A stretch of 64,000 nt of DNA from Nocardioides sp. SR21. GTDB lineage: Bacteria > Actinomycetota > Actinomycetes > Propionibacteriales > Nocardioidaceae. Positions 17,142 to 26,260 of this stretch are shown here, in pieces (positions within the stretch are counted from its first letter, which is position 1; every line of letters starts with the position of its first letter). Location: assembly GCF_022761125.1 (NCBI RefSeq), contig NZ_JAKWJR010000001.1, positions 558,001 to 622,000 of the forward strand, given 5' to 3'. The notes below the pieces were generated by a model. The model was given only the letters and a program-made list of their open reading frames with translations. It did not search any database and had not been told where the DNA came from. Made by a program: the position numbers and the translations under genes.

Positions 17142-18887
17142 TCAGCCGCGCCCGTGCCAGCTGTCCCAGAGGGCGGCGTAGGAGCCGTCGGCGGCGACCA
17201 GCTCGTCGTGCGAGCCGAGCTCGGAGATCCGGCCGTCCTCGACGACCGCGACGCGGTCGGCGTCGTGGGCGGAGAACAGCCGGTGCGCGATGGCGATCAC
17301 GGTCCGGCCCTCCAGCACCGCGGCCAGCGAGCGCTCGAGGTGGCGGGCGGCGCGCGGGTCGATCAGCGACGTCGCCTCGTCGAGCACCAGCGTGTGGGGG
17401 TCGGCGAGCACGAGGCGGGCGAGCGCGATCTGCTGGGCCTGGGGTGCGGTGACGGCGCGGCCGCCGGAGCCGACCACGGTGTCGAGCCCCTCGGGCAGCA
17501 CGTCGACCCAGTCGAGGGCGTCGACCGCGTCGAGGGCGTCGCGTACGGCGTCGTCATCAGCGCCAGGGCGCGCGAGCACGAGGTTCTCGCGCACCGTGCC
17601 GACGAAGACGTGGTGCTCCTGGGTGACCAGCGCGACGTGGCCGCGCAGGTCGTCGAGCGGCAGCTCGGTCAGGCCGACGCCGCCGACGGTGACCGAGCCG
17701 GTGCGCGGCGGGTGGATGCCCGCGAGCAGCCGGCCGAGCGTGGACTTGCCGGCGCCGGACGGGCCGACCATCGCGATCCGCTCGCCGACGCCGAGCGACA
17801 GGTCGACGCCGTGCAGGACGTCGCGCCCCTCGACGTACGAGAACCGCACGTCCTCGGCGTCGAGCTTCTCGCCGACCGGCTCGCGGCCGGTGACCTCGCG
17901 GTCGTCGGGCACCTGCGCGACGCCGAGGAGTCGCGCGAGCGACGCGGCGCCGAGCTGGAGCTCGTCGAGGATGGAGACGATCCGGTCGACCGGGTCGATC
18001 AGCATCTGCACGTACAGCGTCGCGGTCGTGACCGCGCCGAGCGAGACCTCGCCCTGGGTGTAGAGGTACCCGCCGAACAGCAGCGTGGCGACGGTCGGGA
18101 TCAGGTAGGCGATCTCCATGTTCGGGAAGAACACCGTGCGCAGGAACAGCGTGTAGCGCTCGGCCTTGTAGGACTTCGCGATGTCGTCGTCCATGACGCG
18201 GATCCGCTCGTCGCCGAGGCCGAGCGACTCGACGGTGCGCGCGCCCTCGACGGTCTCGGTGAGGGTCGCGTTGATCTGGGAGTACGTCGCGCTCTCGCGC
18301 AGGTAGCCGTCCTTGGCGCGCTTGAGGTACCACCGCAGGCCGATCACCAGGGGCGGAACGCCGAGCAGGCAGGGGATCGCGACCCACCAGCCGACGGACA
18401 TCGCCGCGATGAACGTGACGATCGCCGTGATGACCGCGATCGTCCACTCGGGCAGCGCCATCCGCACCGACCAGCCGAGCTGGTCGACGTCGCGGCTGGT
18501 GCGCGTGAGCAGGTCGCCGGACCCGGCGGACTCCACGACCCCGACCGGCAGCGCGAGCGTGTTGCCGACGAAGTCCTCGCGCAGCTCGGCCAGCACCTGC
18601 TCGCCCAGCACCTGGCTGAGGTAGCGGGCGTAGCGGGTCAGCACGGTCTGCACCAGCAGGAAGCCCGCGAGCAGCGCGATGATCCGGTCGACGTGGCCGA
18701 CGGTCGTACCGGTCTCGACGGCCTGCACCAGGTCGCCGATCAGCCGCGGCGCGGCCAGCGCGGCGAGGGCGGCCGCGACGTGCAGCGAGACCGCGCCCCA
18801 CAGCATCTTCGGGTGCCGGCGGGCCAGCGTGACGGCGTACTTGCGCACCGCGCGGGTGTCGGCGACGGGCAGGTGGGTGGCACTCAC
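17142..18887 (-). CDS. ABC exporter half-transporter, catalytically competent Walker motifs but degenerate signature
   Basis: This 581-residue protein has a six-helix exporter domain (about 1-310) and a C-terminal ATPase. Walker A is GPSGAGKST (about 372-380), Walker B is TLVLDEATS (about 496-504), the Q-loop is VTQEHHVF and the H-loop is AIAHR (about 532). The signature LSGGQ is replaced by TAPQAQQ (about 477-484). The partner protein encoded upstream has the reverse pattern, so the two should form a heterodimer with one working ATP site. The GTG start overlaps the partner's stop by 4 bases. The exported compound is unknown. Confidence 0.9.
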   Translation of the reverse strand: MSATHLPVADTRAVRKYAVTLARRHPKMLWGAVSLHVAAALAALAAPRLIGDLVQAVETGTTVGHVDRIIALLAGFLLVQTVLTRYARYLSQVLGEQVLAELREDFVGNTLALPVGVVESAGSGDLLTRTSRDVDQLGWSVRMALPEWTIAVITAIVTFIAAMSVGWWVAIPCLLGVPPLVIGLRWYLKRAKDGYLRESATYSQINATLTETVEGARTVESLGLGDERIRVMDDDIAKSYKAERYTLFLRTVFFPNMEIAYLIPTVATLLFGGYLYTQGEVSLGAVTTATLYVQMLIDPVDRIVSILDELQLGAASLARLLGVAQVPDDREVTGREPVGEKLDAEDVRFSYVEGRDVLHGVDLSLGVGERIAMVGPSGAGKSTLGRLLAGIHPPRTGSVTVGGVGLTELPLDDLRGHVALVTQEHHVFVGTVRENLVLARPGADDDAVRDALDAVDALDWVDVLPEGLDTVVGSGGRAVTAPQAQQIALARLVLADPHTLVLDEATSLIDPRAARHLERSLAAVLEGRTVIAIAHRLFSAHDADRVAVVEDGRISELGSHDELVAADGSYAALWDSWHGRG

Positions 18888-20617
18888 GAGGCGACCTCGC
18901 TCACGGCCAGCTCCGGCTCGTTCTCGCGCGTGACGACCCGGCGGTACTCCGGGCTCGAGTCGAGCAGCTCGGCGTGCGTGCCGGTCGCGGCGATCCTGCC
19001 GTCGACCAGGAACGCGACCACGTCGGCGGCGTCCAGCATCAGCGGGCTGCTCGACGTCACGACCGTCGTGCGCCCGGCGCGGTGCTCGCCGAGGCGGGAG
19101 GCGATCCGCGCCTCGGTGTGGGCGTCGACGGCCGAGGTCGGCTCGACCAGCACCAGGATCTCCGGGTCCGCCGACAGCGCTCGGGCGAGCACCAGCCGCT
19201 GCCGCTGCCCGCCGGAGAAGCTCCGCCCACGCTCGGCGACGAGTGAGTCGAGGCCCTCGGGCAGCGCCTCGAGGATGTCGCCGGCCGACGCGGTGGCGAG
19301 CGCGCGCTCGACGTCACCCAGGCCGGTGACGTTCAGCCGGTCGCCCAGTCGCCCGGAGAAGAAGATCGCCCCGGTGTCGGACACCAGGATCCGCCGGCGC
19401 ACCTCCACCGGCGACAGCGACGTGAGCGGTACGCCGCCGAGCGTGACCTCGTCGTCGACCGGGCTGGCCGTCATGCCGAGCCGGTCGGCCAGCGCCGCCG
19501 AGTCGTCGGGCTGCTCGCTGACGATCGCGGTGAGCGCGCCGGAGCGAACGACCAGGCCGCTGCGCCGGTCGTGGAGCTCGGCGCCGGCCGCGGGGGACTC
19601 GGCGAGGGTGGCGGGCTCGTCGACCTCGGGGTCGAGGGCGAGCACCCGGACCACGCGGACGGCGGCAACCCGGGCGCGGATGACCTTGTTGGCGTACTCG
19701 GTCGCGGTCCGCAACGGGATCATCAGGAACGCGGAGTAGCCGTAGAACGCCACCAGCTCGCCCGGCGTGATCGAGCCCTGGACGGCGTACCGCGCGCCGA
19801 TCCAGACGACGACCACGACGAACAGCCCGGGTAGGAAGACCTGCAGGGCGTCGAGCATCGACTGCAGCTTGGCGACCTGGACGCCGGCGGTCCGGGTGGT
19901 CTGCGACTCCTGGCGGTAGCGGTCGTGGAAGACCTGCTCGCCGCCGATGCCGCGCAGCACCCGCAGCCCGCCGACGATGTCGCTCGCGGTGTTCGACAGG
20001 TGGCCCATCAGGTGCCGCTGGTGGGCGGCGCGGCGCTGCAGCGGGCCGAGCAGCGGGGCGACGCCGAGCATCATGAGGGGGACGCCGATCAGCACGACCA
20101 GGCCGAGGGTGACCGAGGTCTGGAGCAGGATCACCGAGACCAGGAAGAACGAGACGATCGCGCCGGAGAACCGGGCGGAGACGTCCATCAGCTGGCCGAG
20201 GTGGGACAGGTCGTTGGTGCCGATGGCGACGACCTCGCCGGTCGAGACCTTGCGCGGCAGGGTGCCGCCGAGACGGACGGTCTGGCGGGTGACGAGCTGG
20301 ACGGTGCGGTACGCCGCGATCAGCCAGTTGGTGACCGCGAACCGGTGCCGCATGATGCCGCTGGCCGCCTGCACCAGGCCGATCGCGAGCAGGACCATCG
20401 CCCACTTCACCAGCTCGCCGGTGTCCTTCGCGGCGATGCCGTCGTCGATCGCGTGGCCGATGACCGCGGGGATCACGGCCTGCGCGCTCATCCAGAGGAT
20501 GCCGAAGAACATCCCGCCGACCAGCGTCCGCCACTGGCGGCGCGCCATCCACCACAGGAACTTCCCGGGCGACCGGTGGTCCGGGTCGCCGGGGTGTTCG
20601 TGGGGGAGCTGGTGCAC
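18884..20617 (-). CDS. ABC exporter half-transporter with degenerate Walker A and B
   Basis: This 577-residue protein also has an N-terminal six-helix domain and a C-terminal ATPase-like domain. The P-loop is absent: the matching segment reads AIVSEQPDDSAAL (about 361-373). Walker B reads ILVLVEPTS (about 484-492), so its Asp is Val. The H-loop histidine is Ser (VVTSSSP). The signature FSGGQRQR (about 465-472) is intact and would complete the ATP site of the partner at 17142-18887. It is the first gene of the pair. The GTG start is preceded by TAGCGT with 6 bases between, so translation is probably leaderless. Confidence 0.9.
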   Translation of the reverse strand: MHQLPHEHPGDPDHRSPGKFLWWMARRQWRTLVGGMFFGILWMSAQAVIPAVIGHAIDDGIAAKDTGELVKWAMVLLAIGLVQAASGIMRHRFAVTNWLIAAYRTVQLVTRQTVRLGGTLPRKVSTGEVVAIGTNDLSHLGQLMDVSARFSGAIVSFFLVSVILLQTSVTLGLVVLIGVPLMMLGVAPLLGPLQRRAAHQRHLMGHLSNTASDIVGGLRVLRGIGGEQVFHDRYRQESQTTRTAGVQVAKLQSMLDALQVFLPGLFVVVVVWIGARYAVQGSITPGELVAFYGYSAFLMIPLRTATEYANKVIRARVAAVRVVRVLALDPEVDEPATLAESPAAGAELHDRRSGLVVRSGALTAIVSEQPDDSAALADRLGMTASPVDDEVTLGGVPLTSLSPVEVRRRILVSDTGAIFFSGRLGDRLNVTGLGDVERALATASAGDILEALPEGLDSLVAERGRSFSGGQRQRLVLARALSADPEILVLVEPTSAVDAHTEARIASRLGEHRAGRTTVVTSSSPLMLDAADVVAFLVDGRIAATGTHAELLDSSPEYRRVVTRENEPELAVSEVAS

Positions 20618-20623
20618 CCGGCC

Positions 20624-20629
20624 ACGCTA
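20624..20629 (-). promoter_or_regulatory. -10 box TAGCGT, leaderless start of ABC exporter operon
   Basis: TAGCGT ends 6 bases before the GTG at 20617. It is the only promoter-like sequence in the 58-base spacer between this operon and the upstream lipoprotein gene. Confidence 0.45.
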
Positions 20630-20675
20630 CGGATCGCGGTACTTCGGAAGCGAATCGTTTTCGCGGTGACGGCGG

Positions 20676-21587
20676 TCACCCTCCGCCCGACACCGTCGAC
20701 AGGTCGCCGCAGTAGGTCTTGGCGAAGCGCAGGGCGTTGGCCGCGCCCGGGGTGCTCATCCGCAGCACGATCGTCCCCGGCTCGCCGTCGAGGGTCAGGT
20801 TGATCGCGAACGCCGTGGCGCCGCCGGACTCCATGAACGCGTGGTCGTCGCACCGGTTCGGCTTGATCGGGAGGTCGATCCGGGTCGCCGGGTCGGTGCC
20901 CCGGATCGTCGCGTCCGGACGCCACACGTCGGTGCCGACCGGCGCGAGCACCGGCGTGCCGGAGACGGTGTCGATGGTCAGCGCCGGACCTGGCCTCCCG
21001 GTCGGGCTGACCACCAGCGTCAGCGTGCCCGGCTCGCCCTCCTCGCCGCTCGCCGGTACGTCGTCGTCCCACGACAGCGTCGCGACCTGGGCGATCGCGG
21101 CCTCGAGGCACCGGGCGGTGGCGAAGCGGCCGGCCACGTCGGTCGAGTCCTCGACGCGCACCCGCCTGGTGACGTCGCCGTACGTCACCGTGATGGTGCC
21201 GGTGCCCTGCGGGTGGTCGCACGCGGGCCGGCGGGGCAGCGGGATCTGGAAGCCGCGCTCGGACTGCGACGGGATCGGGCGCATCCGGGTCACCTCGAGC
21301 CTGGTGCGGAAGCGCGGGTCGTCGTAGGTGATCCGGGTCGGGGTGATCTCGTCGGCGGTGTCGTTGTCGATCCACACCTGCATCCGTCCGGCGGCGGCGT
21401 CCCGCGACGACTGGCGCATGTCGGCGAGCAGCCGGCCGGTCGGCGGCGGGGGAGGCGGCAGCGGGATCGGCGTCAGCGTGCTGATGGAGGACGACGGCTC
21501 GGGTGCGCTCGCGGCGGGTACGGCGTCGTCGCTGCTGCAACCGACCAGCAGCAGGACCGACGCGATCCCCAGGGCGAGTGCGCGCAT
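20676..21587 (-). CDS. hypothetical lipoprotein
   Basis: This 303-residue protein begins with a short hydrophobic helix and a lipobox LLVGC (Cys17), so it should be anchored to the outer face of the membrane. A Ser/Pro-rich linker with seven consecutive prolines follows (about 42-50). The rest appears to be beta-rich and contains four cysteines in two widely spaced pairs. I do not recognise a domain. The ATG overlaps the stop of the upstream YbaK-like gene by one base (TGATG), so the two are co-transcribed, but this gives no clear hint of function. Confidence 0.75.
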   Translation of the reverse strand: MRALALGIASVLLLVGCSSDDAVPAASAPEPSSSISTLTPIPLPPPPPPTGRLLADMRQSSRDAAAGRMQVWIDNDTADEITPTRITYDDPRFRTRLEVTRMRPIPSQSERGFQIPLPRRPACDHPQGTGTITVTYGDVTRRVRVEDSTDVAGRFATARCLEAAIAQVATLSWDDDVPASGEEGEPGTLTLVVSPTGRPGPALTIDTVSGTPVLAPVGTDVWRPDATIRGTDPATRIDLPIKPNRCDDHAFMESGGATAFAINLTLDGEPGTIVLRMSTPGAANALRFAKTYCGDLSTVSGGG

Positions 21588-22141
21588 CAGCCGGCCAGCC
21601 CCTCGACCACCTCGGCGCCGGGCAGGTCCGCGGCCAGCGCGCCGGGGATCAGCAGCTTCGAGCGGCGTACGCCGGAGCCGATGACCGCGACCTCGATGTC
21701 GAGCACCCGGGGATCCACCAGCAGCCGCCAGCCGTCGGGCAGCCCGATCGGCGTGATCCCGCCGTACTCCATGGCGGACTCCTCGACGGCGCGGTCCATC
21801 GCGAGGAACGACGCCTTGCGCACGTCGAGGGTGCGCTTGACCAGGTTGTTCACGTCGGCGCGGGTGTCGGCGCGGACCAGGCAGGCCGCGACCCGCTCCT
21901 CGCCGTCGCGCCGCCCGGCGACCACCACGCAGTTCGCGCCGGTGGTCATCGGCAGGTCGTAGGCCTCCGACATCGCCGCGGTGTCGGCGATCGCGGGATC
22001 GATCTCCACGACGCCGACCCGGTCCGCGAGCGCCCAGCCGCGCAGGGCCGCGGCGACCGGACCGGCCAGCAGGTCGGGTCGCTCCAGGGCGGGCACGGTC
22101 TCGAGGCGACCCAGGGTCGGCCCGAGGTGAGGTGGCGTCAT
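21587..22141 (-). CDS. YbaK/EbsC-type aminoacyl-tRNA deacylase-like protein
   Basis: This 184-residue protein has the YbaK fold signatures: TGANCVVVAG (about 70-80), VNNLVKRTLDVRKASF (about 103-118), and EYGGITPIGLPDGW (about 130-145). Family members hydrolyse mischarged aminoacyl-tRNAs, for example Cys- or Ala-tRNA(Pro). The lysine in the NNLVKR segment is at the position of the conserved catalytic Lys. I chose the ATG at 22141; an ATG three codons upstream (22150) is equally possible. It is divergent from the glycerophosphodiesterase gene. Which tRNA is edited cannot be told. Confidence 0.85.
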   Translation of the reverse strand: MTPPHLGPTLGRLETVPALERPDLLAGPVAAALRGWALADRVGVVEIDPAIADTAAMSEAYDLPMTTGANCVVVAGRRDGEERVAACLVRADTRADVNNLVKRTLDVRKASFLAMDRAVEESAMEYGGITPIGLPDGWRLLVDPRVLDIEVAVIGSGVRRSKLLIPGALAADLPGAEVVEGLAG

Positions 22142-22220
22142 GCCAGCCATTCTGGCGTGCGTCACCGGCGGTTCACGTCGGTTCTGCCGTACCGACATCC
22201 GGCCGGGCTGTGCTGGCGCC

Positions 22221-23138
22221 ATGTCCGAGCACCCACTGGTGATCGCCCATCGCGGAGCCTCCGGCTACCGGCCCGAGCACACGCTCGCGTCGTACCGGCT
22301 GGCGATCGCGCTCGGCGCGGACCACGTCGAGCTCGACCTCGTCACCACCCGGGACGGTGTGCTCGTCGCGCGGCACGAGCACGAGCTGAGCCGGTCGACC
22401 GACGTCGCGGAGCGGAGCGAGTTCGCGGGCCGGCTGACGACCAGGCTGGTGGACGGCCGGGAGGCGACCGGCTGGTTCAGCGAGGACTTCACGCTGGCCG
22501 AGCTCAAGACGCTGCGGGCGGTCGAGCGGCGGCCCGAGCTGCGACCACTGAACACCCGGTACGACCGGCGCTACGACGTCCCGACGCTCGACGAGGTGCT
22601 CGCGCTGGTGGTCGAGGAGTCACGCCGGCTGGGGCGCCGGGTCGGGGTGTGCGCGGAGATCAAGCACGCGATGCACTTCGCCTCGATGGGGCTTCCGGTC
22701 GACGAGCCGCTGCTCGCGGCACTGGCCGGTCACACCCTGCCGGTCCACGTGATGGCCTTCGAGCAGGGCTTCCTGCGATCGCTGCGCGAGCGCACCTCGC
22801 TGCCGCTGGTGCAGCTGATCGGTGCCACCGGCCGGGTGGACCTGGTGACCGACACCGGGCTGCGGCGCGTCGAGCAGTACGCCGACGCGGTCGGTCTCGA
22901 GAAGGACCTGGTCTCCGCCGACCTGGTCGCCGCCGCGCACCGCACCGGCCTCGAGGTGTTCGTGTGGACGCTGCGGGACGAGGTGGAGTCGATCGAGGAC
23001 ACCCAGGCGTACGTCGACGCCGGGGTGGACGGCCTGATCACCGACCACCCCGACACCACGCTGGAGGCCCTGCGGTTGCGCGCCTCCGGCATGGTGCCGC
23101 CTCACGCCTCCGGCATCAGGATCCACGCGACGACGTAG
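22221..23138 (+). CDS. glycerophosphodiester phosphodiesterase
   Basis: This 305-residue enzyme would release an alcohol and glycerol 3-phosphate from glycerophosphodiesters. It has the N-terminal HRGASGYRPEHT (His10, Glu19), VELDLVTTRDG near 42 and ARHEHEL near 57, which give the conserved His-Arg, Glu, Asp and second His of the family. EIKH (about 150) and the closing GLITDHPD are also typical. There is no signal peptide, so it should act in the cytoplasm. The ATG at 22221 is where the family homology begins. The 3' end overlaps the convergent PspC gene by 37 bases. Confidence 0.9.
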   Translation: MSEHPLVIAHRGASGYRPEHTLASYRLAIALGADHVELDLVTTRDGVLVARHEHELSRSTDVAERSEFAGRLTTRLVDGREATGWFSEDFTLAELKTLRAVERRPELRPLNTRYDRRYDVPTLDEVLALVVEESRRLGRRVGVCAEIKHAMHFASMGLPVDEPLLAALAGHTLPVHVMAFEQGFLRSLRERTSLPLVQLIGATGRVDLVTDTGLRRVEQYADAVGLEKDLVSADLVAAAHRTGLEVFVWTLRDEVESIEDTQAYVDAGVDGLITDHPDTTLEALRLRASGMVPPHASGIRIHATT

Positions 23139-23296
23139 GCGACCAGCGCGGTACCGAAGCTGAAGACGATGCCCAGCACGGCGAGCAGCCGCACGAGGGT
23201 CGGGTCGACGCCGAGGTAGCGGGCGACGCCGGAGCAGACGCCGGCGACCATCCGGTCCTCGCGCAGCCGGACCAGCTGCTTCACCTGGGTGTTCAC
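23102..23296 (-). CDS. small PspC-domain protein
   Basis: This 64-residue protein is a bare PspC domain: a basic LREDRMVAGVCSGVARYLGVDPTLVR segment in two parts (motifs GVCSGVA and DPTLVR) and one membrane helix ending in AWILMPEA. PspC domains sense or transmit envelope stress. The GTG start overlaps the stop of the gene before it by 4 bases (GTGA). It is the third gene of an operon that begins with a larger PspC protein. Its end overlaps glpQ-like coding sequence on the other strand by 37 bases. Confidence 0.85.
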   Translation of the reverse strand: MNTQVKQLVRLREDRMVAGVCSGVARYLGVDPTLVRLLAVLGIVFSFGTALVAYVVAWILMPEA

Positions 23297-23607
23297 TTCT
23301 CCTCCTCGGCGGTGGGGTTCTCGGTGGTGGGGTTCTCAGTGGGGTTCTCGGTGGTGTCGACCCAGCCGACCTGCTTGGTCGACCAGCGGCGGCTGCCGGA
23401 GACGCCGATGGCCAGCAGGCCGGCGAGACCGGCGAGCACCCACGGCACGGGCAGCAGCCAGCGCACGTCGTCGTCGTCGACCACGTCGCCCTGGACCAGG
23501 GCCCACACGCCGACGATGGCGAGGAACGCGATGCCCATCACCAGGTGGCCGACGTTGACGGGGTGACGTCCGGACTGCTTCTCGGGGACGGTGGCGGTCG
23601 TGCTCAT
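23293..23607 (-). CDS. small two-helix membrane protein in PspC operon
   Basis: This 104-residue protein has two predicted membrane helices (about 20-40 and 52-70) and a polar C-terminal tail with a short NPT/ENP repeat and four terminal charged residues. I do not recognise a family. It starts with an ATG that overlaps the upstream stop (ATGA) and overlaps the downstream PspC gene by 4 bases. Tight coupling on both sides suggests a role with the two PspC proteins in envelope stress. Confidence 0.7.
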   Translation of the reverse strand: MSTTATVPEKQSGRHPVNVGHLVMGIAFLAIVGVWALVQGDVVDDDDVRWLLPVPWVLAGLAGLLAIGVSGSRRWSTKQVGWVDTTENPTENPTTENPTAEEEK

Positions 23608-24824
23608 CGGTTCTTCACCTCGATCTGGCCGACGTCGAGCGTGACGTCGAGCGTGATGGTGGGCTCGCCGGCGCTTCCGACGATGCGCTGCTGGTCGATG
23701 TCGACGCCGCCGTCCTCCTCGCCGAAGAGGTTGATGTTGCCGGGGCCGTCGACCGAAGCGTTGATGCGGGCGGCGAGCCCGTCCGGCAGCGTGATCTCGA
23801 TCCGCCCGACGTCACCGGTCACGGCGATGGTGCGGCCGTCGAGGTTGTCGAGGTCGGAGACCTCCGACAGATCGATCCGCTGCTCGCCGACGTCCAGCGA
23901 GTAGCTCGACTGCACCTCGAACGCGGTGAGCGGCCTCGAGGTGACGGTCTTGGCGTCGATCTGGTCGACCGCGGTCGCACCGGCGAGGCCGAGCGAGGCG
24001 ATCAGGCCGAGGGCGATGATGCCGCCGGCGCGACCGAAGAACGCGCCGAGCAGCAGCATCACGCCGGAGATCCCGACGGCGAGCGCGGGGTACGCCGAGT
24101 CGGCGATGCTCGCGCCGGCCAGGTCGATGATCCCGAGCAGGCCCACGCTGAGCGCGATCAGCGCGAGCGTGAACCAGAACAGGATCGGGCCCTTCTTGCG
24201 CGGGTTCGGCGGGCGCACGTAGCTCTGGAACGGCGCGACCGGCTCGGTGTGGTAGGGCTGCGGCGGCACGTACGTCGACGTCGGCGGGATGTACGACGAG
24301 GCCGGCGGGATGTACGACGAGGTCGGCGGGACCTCCGCCCCCGGGGCCGGTGCGGACGGCGCCGCGCCGCTCGGTGGGTTGTTGCGGGTCAGCAGCCACA
24401 GCGCGATCAGGGCGACCACGGCCAGCGGCCACGGGAACCAGCCGCCGCCCCACGAGTCGCCGATCATCGCCAGGGCGGCGAGACCGCCGACCACGACCAG
24501 CACGATCGAGCGGGTCCGCTCGTCGAGGTGGATCGGGGCGCGGTCGGATCCGTCCTCGGGCACCAGCAGCCAGCAGGCGCCGTACAGGATCAGGCCGGCG
24601 CCGCCGAAGAAGACCAGCACCACGAACGCCACGCGCAGCACCAGCGGGTCGATGTCGAGGTGGCGGCCGAGGCCGCCCGCGACGCCGGCGACCTTGCGGT
24701 CGGCCCGGGAGCGACGGAGACGGCCCAGGTCACGGACCTGGTCGCGGTCGACCCGCGGGCCGTGGTCCCCCGAGGGGTCCGGCGGCGGTGGGCCGAGTGG
24801 TGCTTCTGGCGGTGTCGTGGTCAT
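23604..24824 (-). CDS. PspC-domain membrane protein with LiaF-like C-terminal region
   Basis: This 406-residue protein has a Pro-rich start, a PspC domain (about 38-100, with RKVAGVAGGLGRHLDIDPLVLR), several membrane helices, and a linker with three near-identical units of the form SSYIPP (about 170-190). The last 120 residues read as a beta-rich region with ITLPDGLAARINASVDGPGNINLF, much like the C-terminal domain of LiaF-type proteins. Such proteins restrain a sensor kinase. Here a PspC-domain kinase is divergently encoded 143 bases away. The ATG at 24824 was chosen because the upstream extension lacks homology and runs into the shared promoter region. Confidence 0.8.
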   Translation of the reverse strand: MTTTPPEAPLGPPPPDPSGDHGPRVDRDQVRDLGRLRRSRADRKVAGVAGGLGRHLDIDPLVLRVAFVVLVFFGGAGLILYGACWLLVPEDGSDRAPIHLDERTRSIVLVVVGGLAALAMIGDSWGGGWFPWPLAVVALIALWLLTRNNPPSGAAPSAPAPGAEVPPTSSYIPPASSYIPPTSTYVPPQPYHTEPVAPFQSYVRPPNPRKKGPILFWFTLALIALSVGLLGIIDLAGASIADSAYPALAVGISGVMLLLGAFFGRAGGIIALGLIASLGLAGATAVDQIDAKTVTSRPLTAFEVQSSYSLDVGEQRIDLSEVSDLDNLDGRTIAVTGDVGRIEITLPDGLAARINASVDGPGNINLFGEEDGGVDIDQQRIVGSAGEPTITLDVTLDVGQIEVKNR

Positions 24825-24967
24825 GGCACAAGCCTGACCGGTGAAGGGCGGGCGGACCATCGGGGAGAGCCCTGATCCTGGGCCGGGGGAGCGCCCGTGC
24901 GGTCAGGGGTGAGCCGGGGTCAGCCCTCATGGTCCGGGGTGCCGCGCTGTGTGACGATTGAGCCACG

Positions 24968-26260
24968 ATGAGTACACGTGCCCCCGCCGACGCCGGCGCG
25001 TCGGCCCCGCTGGGGACGCGGCGCGCCTACCGCGACACCCAGGAGCCGATCCTCGGCGGGGTGGCCGCCGGTCTGGCGCGGCACCTGGGCTTCCCGGTCC
25101 TGTGGGTGCGTGCCGGCTTCGTGCTCACCGCGTTCCTCGGCGGGTTCGGCGTCGTGTTCTACGCGGGCCTGTGGTGGCTGCTCCCGGCCGACTCCCGCTT
25201 CGAGACCGACGCCCCCGGGCTGGAGAGCGCCACCCGCGGCAACCGCCGGCCCGGACGGATCCGCCGGCTCGGTGACGTCGGCCCGGCGATCGCGCTGGCC
25301 GCGCTCGGCTTCGGCGCGATCCTGCTGCTCGAGGCGGTCCTCGGCCGCGGCACCGTGTTCTGGCCCGTCGTGGTCGGCGTCGTCGGCATCGCCCTGCTGT
25401 GGCGCCAGGCCGACGACGCGCAGCGCGAGCGGTGGCTCGACAGCACCGGGCGGATCGACCCGATGCGGGTCGTGTTCGGCAGCGGTGGCTGGGCGTCGTA
25501 CGCCCGCGTCGCCGCCGGCGTCTCGCTGATCGTGATCGCGCTCGTCCTCTACTCGGTACGCAACGGCTCGATCGAGATGGCCCGCGACGTGCTGATCGCG
25601 TCGGTGCTGACGATCATCGGCCTGGCGATCGTGATCGGCCCCTGGATCTACCGGCTGGCCTCGGACCTCAGCGACGAGCGCGCCGAGCGGGTGCGCACCC
25701 AGGACCGCGCGGACGTCGCCGCGCACCTGCACGACTCGGTGCTGCAGACGCTCGCGCTGATCCAGAAGAACGCCAACGACGGCGCGACCGTCGCGCGACT
25801 GGCCCGTGCCCAGGAGCGCGACCTGCGGTCGTGGCTGTACGCCGGCGACTCGACCGACGAGAGCACCGTCGCCAGCGCCCTGCGCGGCGTCGCGGCCCGG
25901 GTCGAGGACGAGTACGGCGTCTCCGTCGAGGTCGTGAACGTCGGCGACTGCGACTTCGACGAGTCGCTGCGCCCGATCGTGCACGCGACCGGCGAGGCGG
26001 TGACCAACGCCGCCAAGCACGCCGGGACCGGCAAGGTCGACGTGTACGCCGAGGTGACCAGCGGGGCGGTCGACGTGTTCGTCCGCGACCGGGGCAAGGG
26101 CTTCGACCTCGAGGCGGTCCCCGAGGACAGGTACGGCGTGCGCCGGAGCATCGTCGACCGCATGCAGCGACACGGGGGATCGGCCGAGGTCCGGTCCGCC
26201 CCCGGCGAGGGGACCGAGGTGCGGCTGCACCTGTCCCGACAGGAGGAGAGCAATGGTTGA
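24968..26260 (+). CDS. PspC-domain sensor histidine kinase
   Basis: This 430-residue membrane kinase begins with a PspC domain (about 22-80, motif ILGGVAAGLARHLGF), followed by about four further helices up to residue 230. The kinase part has AAHLHDSVLQTLA, a HisKA_3-type box with the phosphorylated His near 257, and an HATPase region with EAVTNAAKHAG (about 340) and DRGKGFD (about 377). The stop overlaps the start of the response regulator gene by 8 bases, so the pair is coupled. The PspC domain and the divergent LiaF-like operon suggest that it senses envelope stress. Confidence 0.9.
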   Translation: MSTRAPADAGASAPLGTRRAYRDTQEPILGGVAAGLARHLGFPVLWVRAGFVLTAFLGGFGVVFYAGLWWLLPADSRFETDAPGLESATRGNRRPGRIRRLGDVGPAIALAALGFGAILLLEAVLGRGTVFWPVVVGVVGIALLWRQADDAQRERWLDSTGRIDPMRVVFGSGGWASYARVAAGVSLIVIALVLYSVRNGSIEMARDVLIASVLTIIGLAIVIGPWIYRLASDLSDERAERVRTQDRADVAAHLHDSVLQTLALIQKNANDGATVARLARAQERDLRSWLYAGDSTDESTVASALRGVAARVEDEYGVSVEVVNVGDCDFDESLRPIVHATGEAVTNAAKHAGTGKVDVYAEVTSGAVDVFVRDRGKGFDLEAVPEDRYGVRRSIVDRMQRHGGSAEVRSAPGEGTEVRLHLSRQEESNG

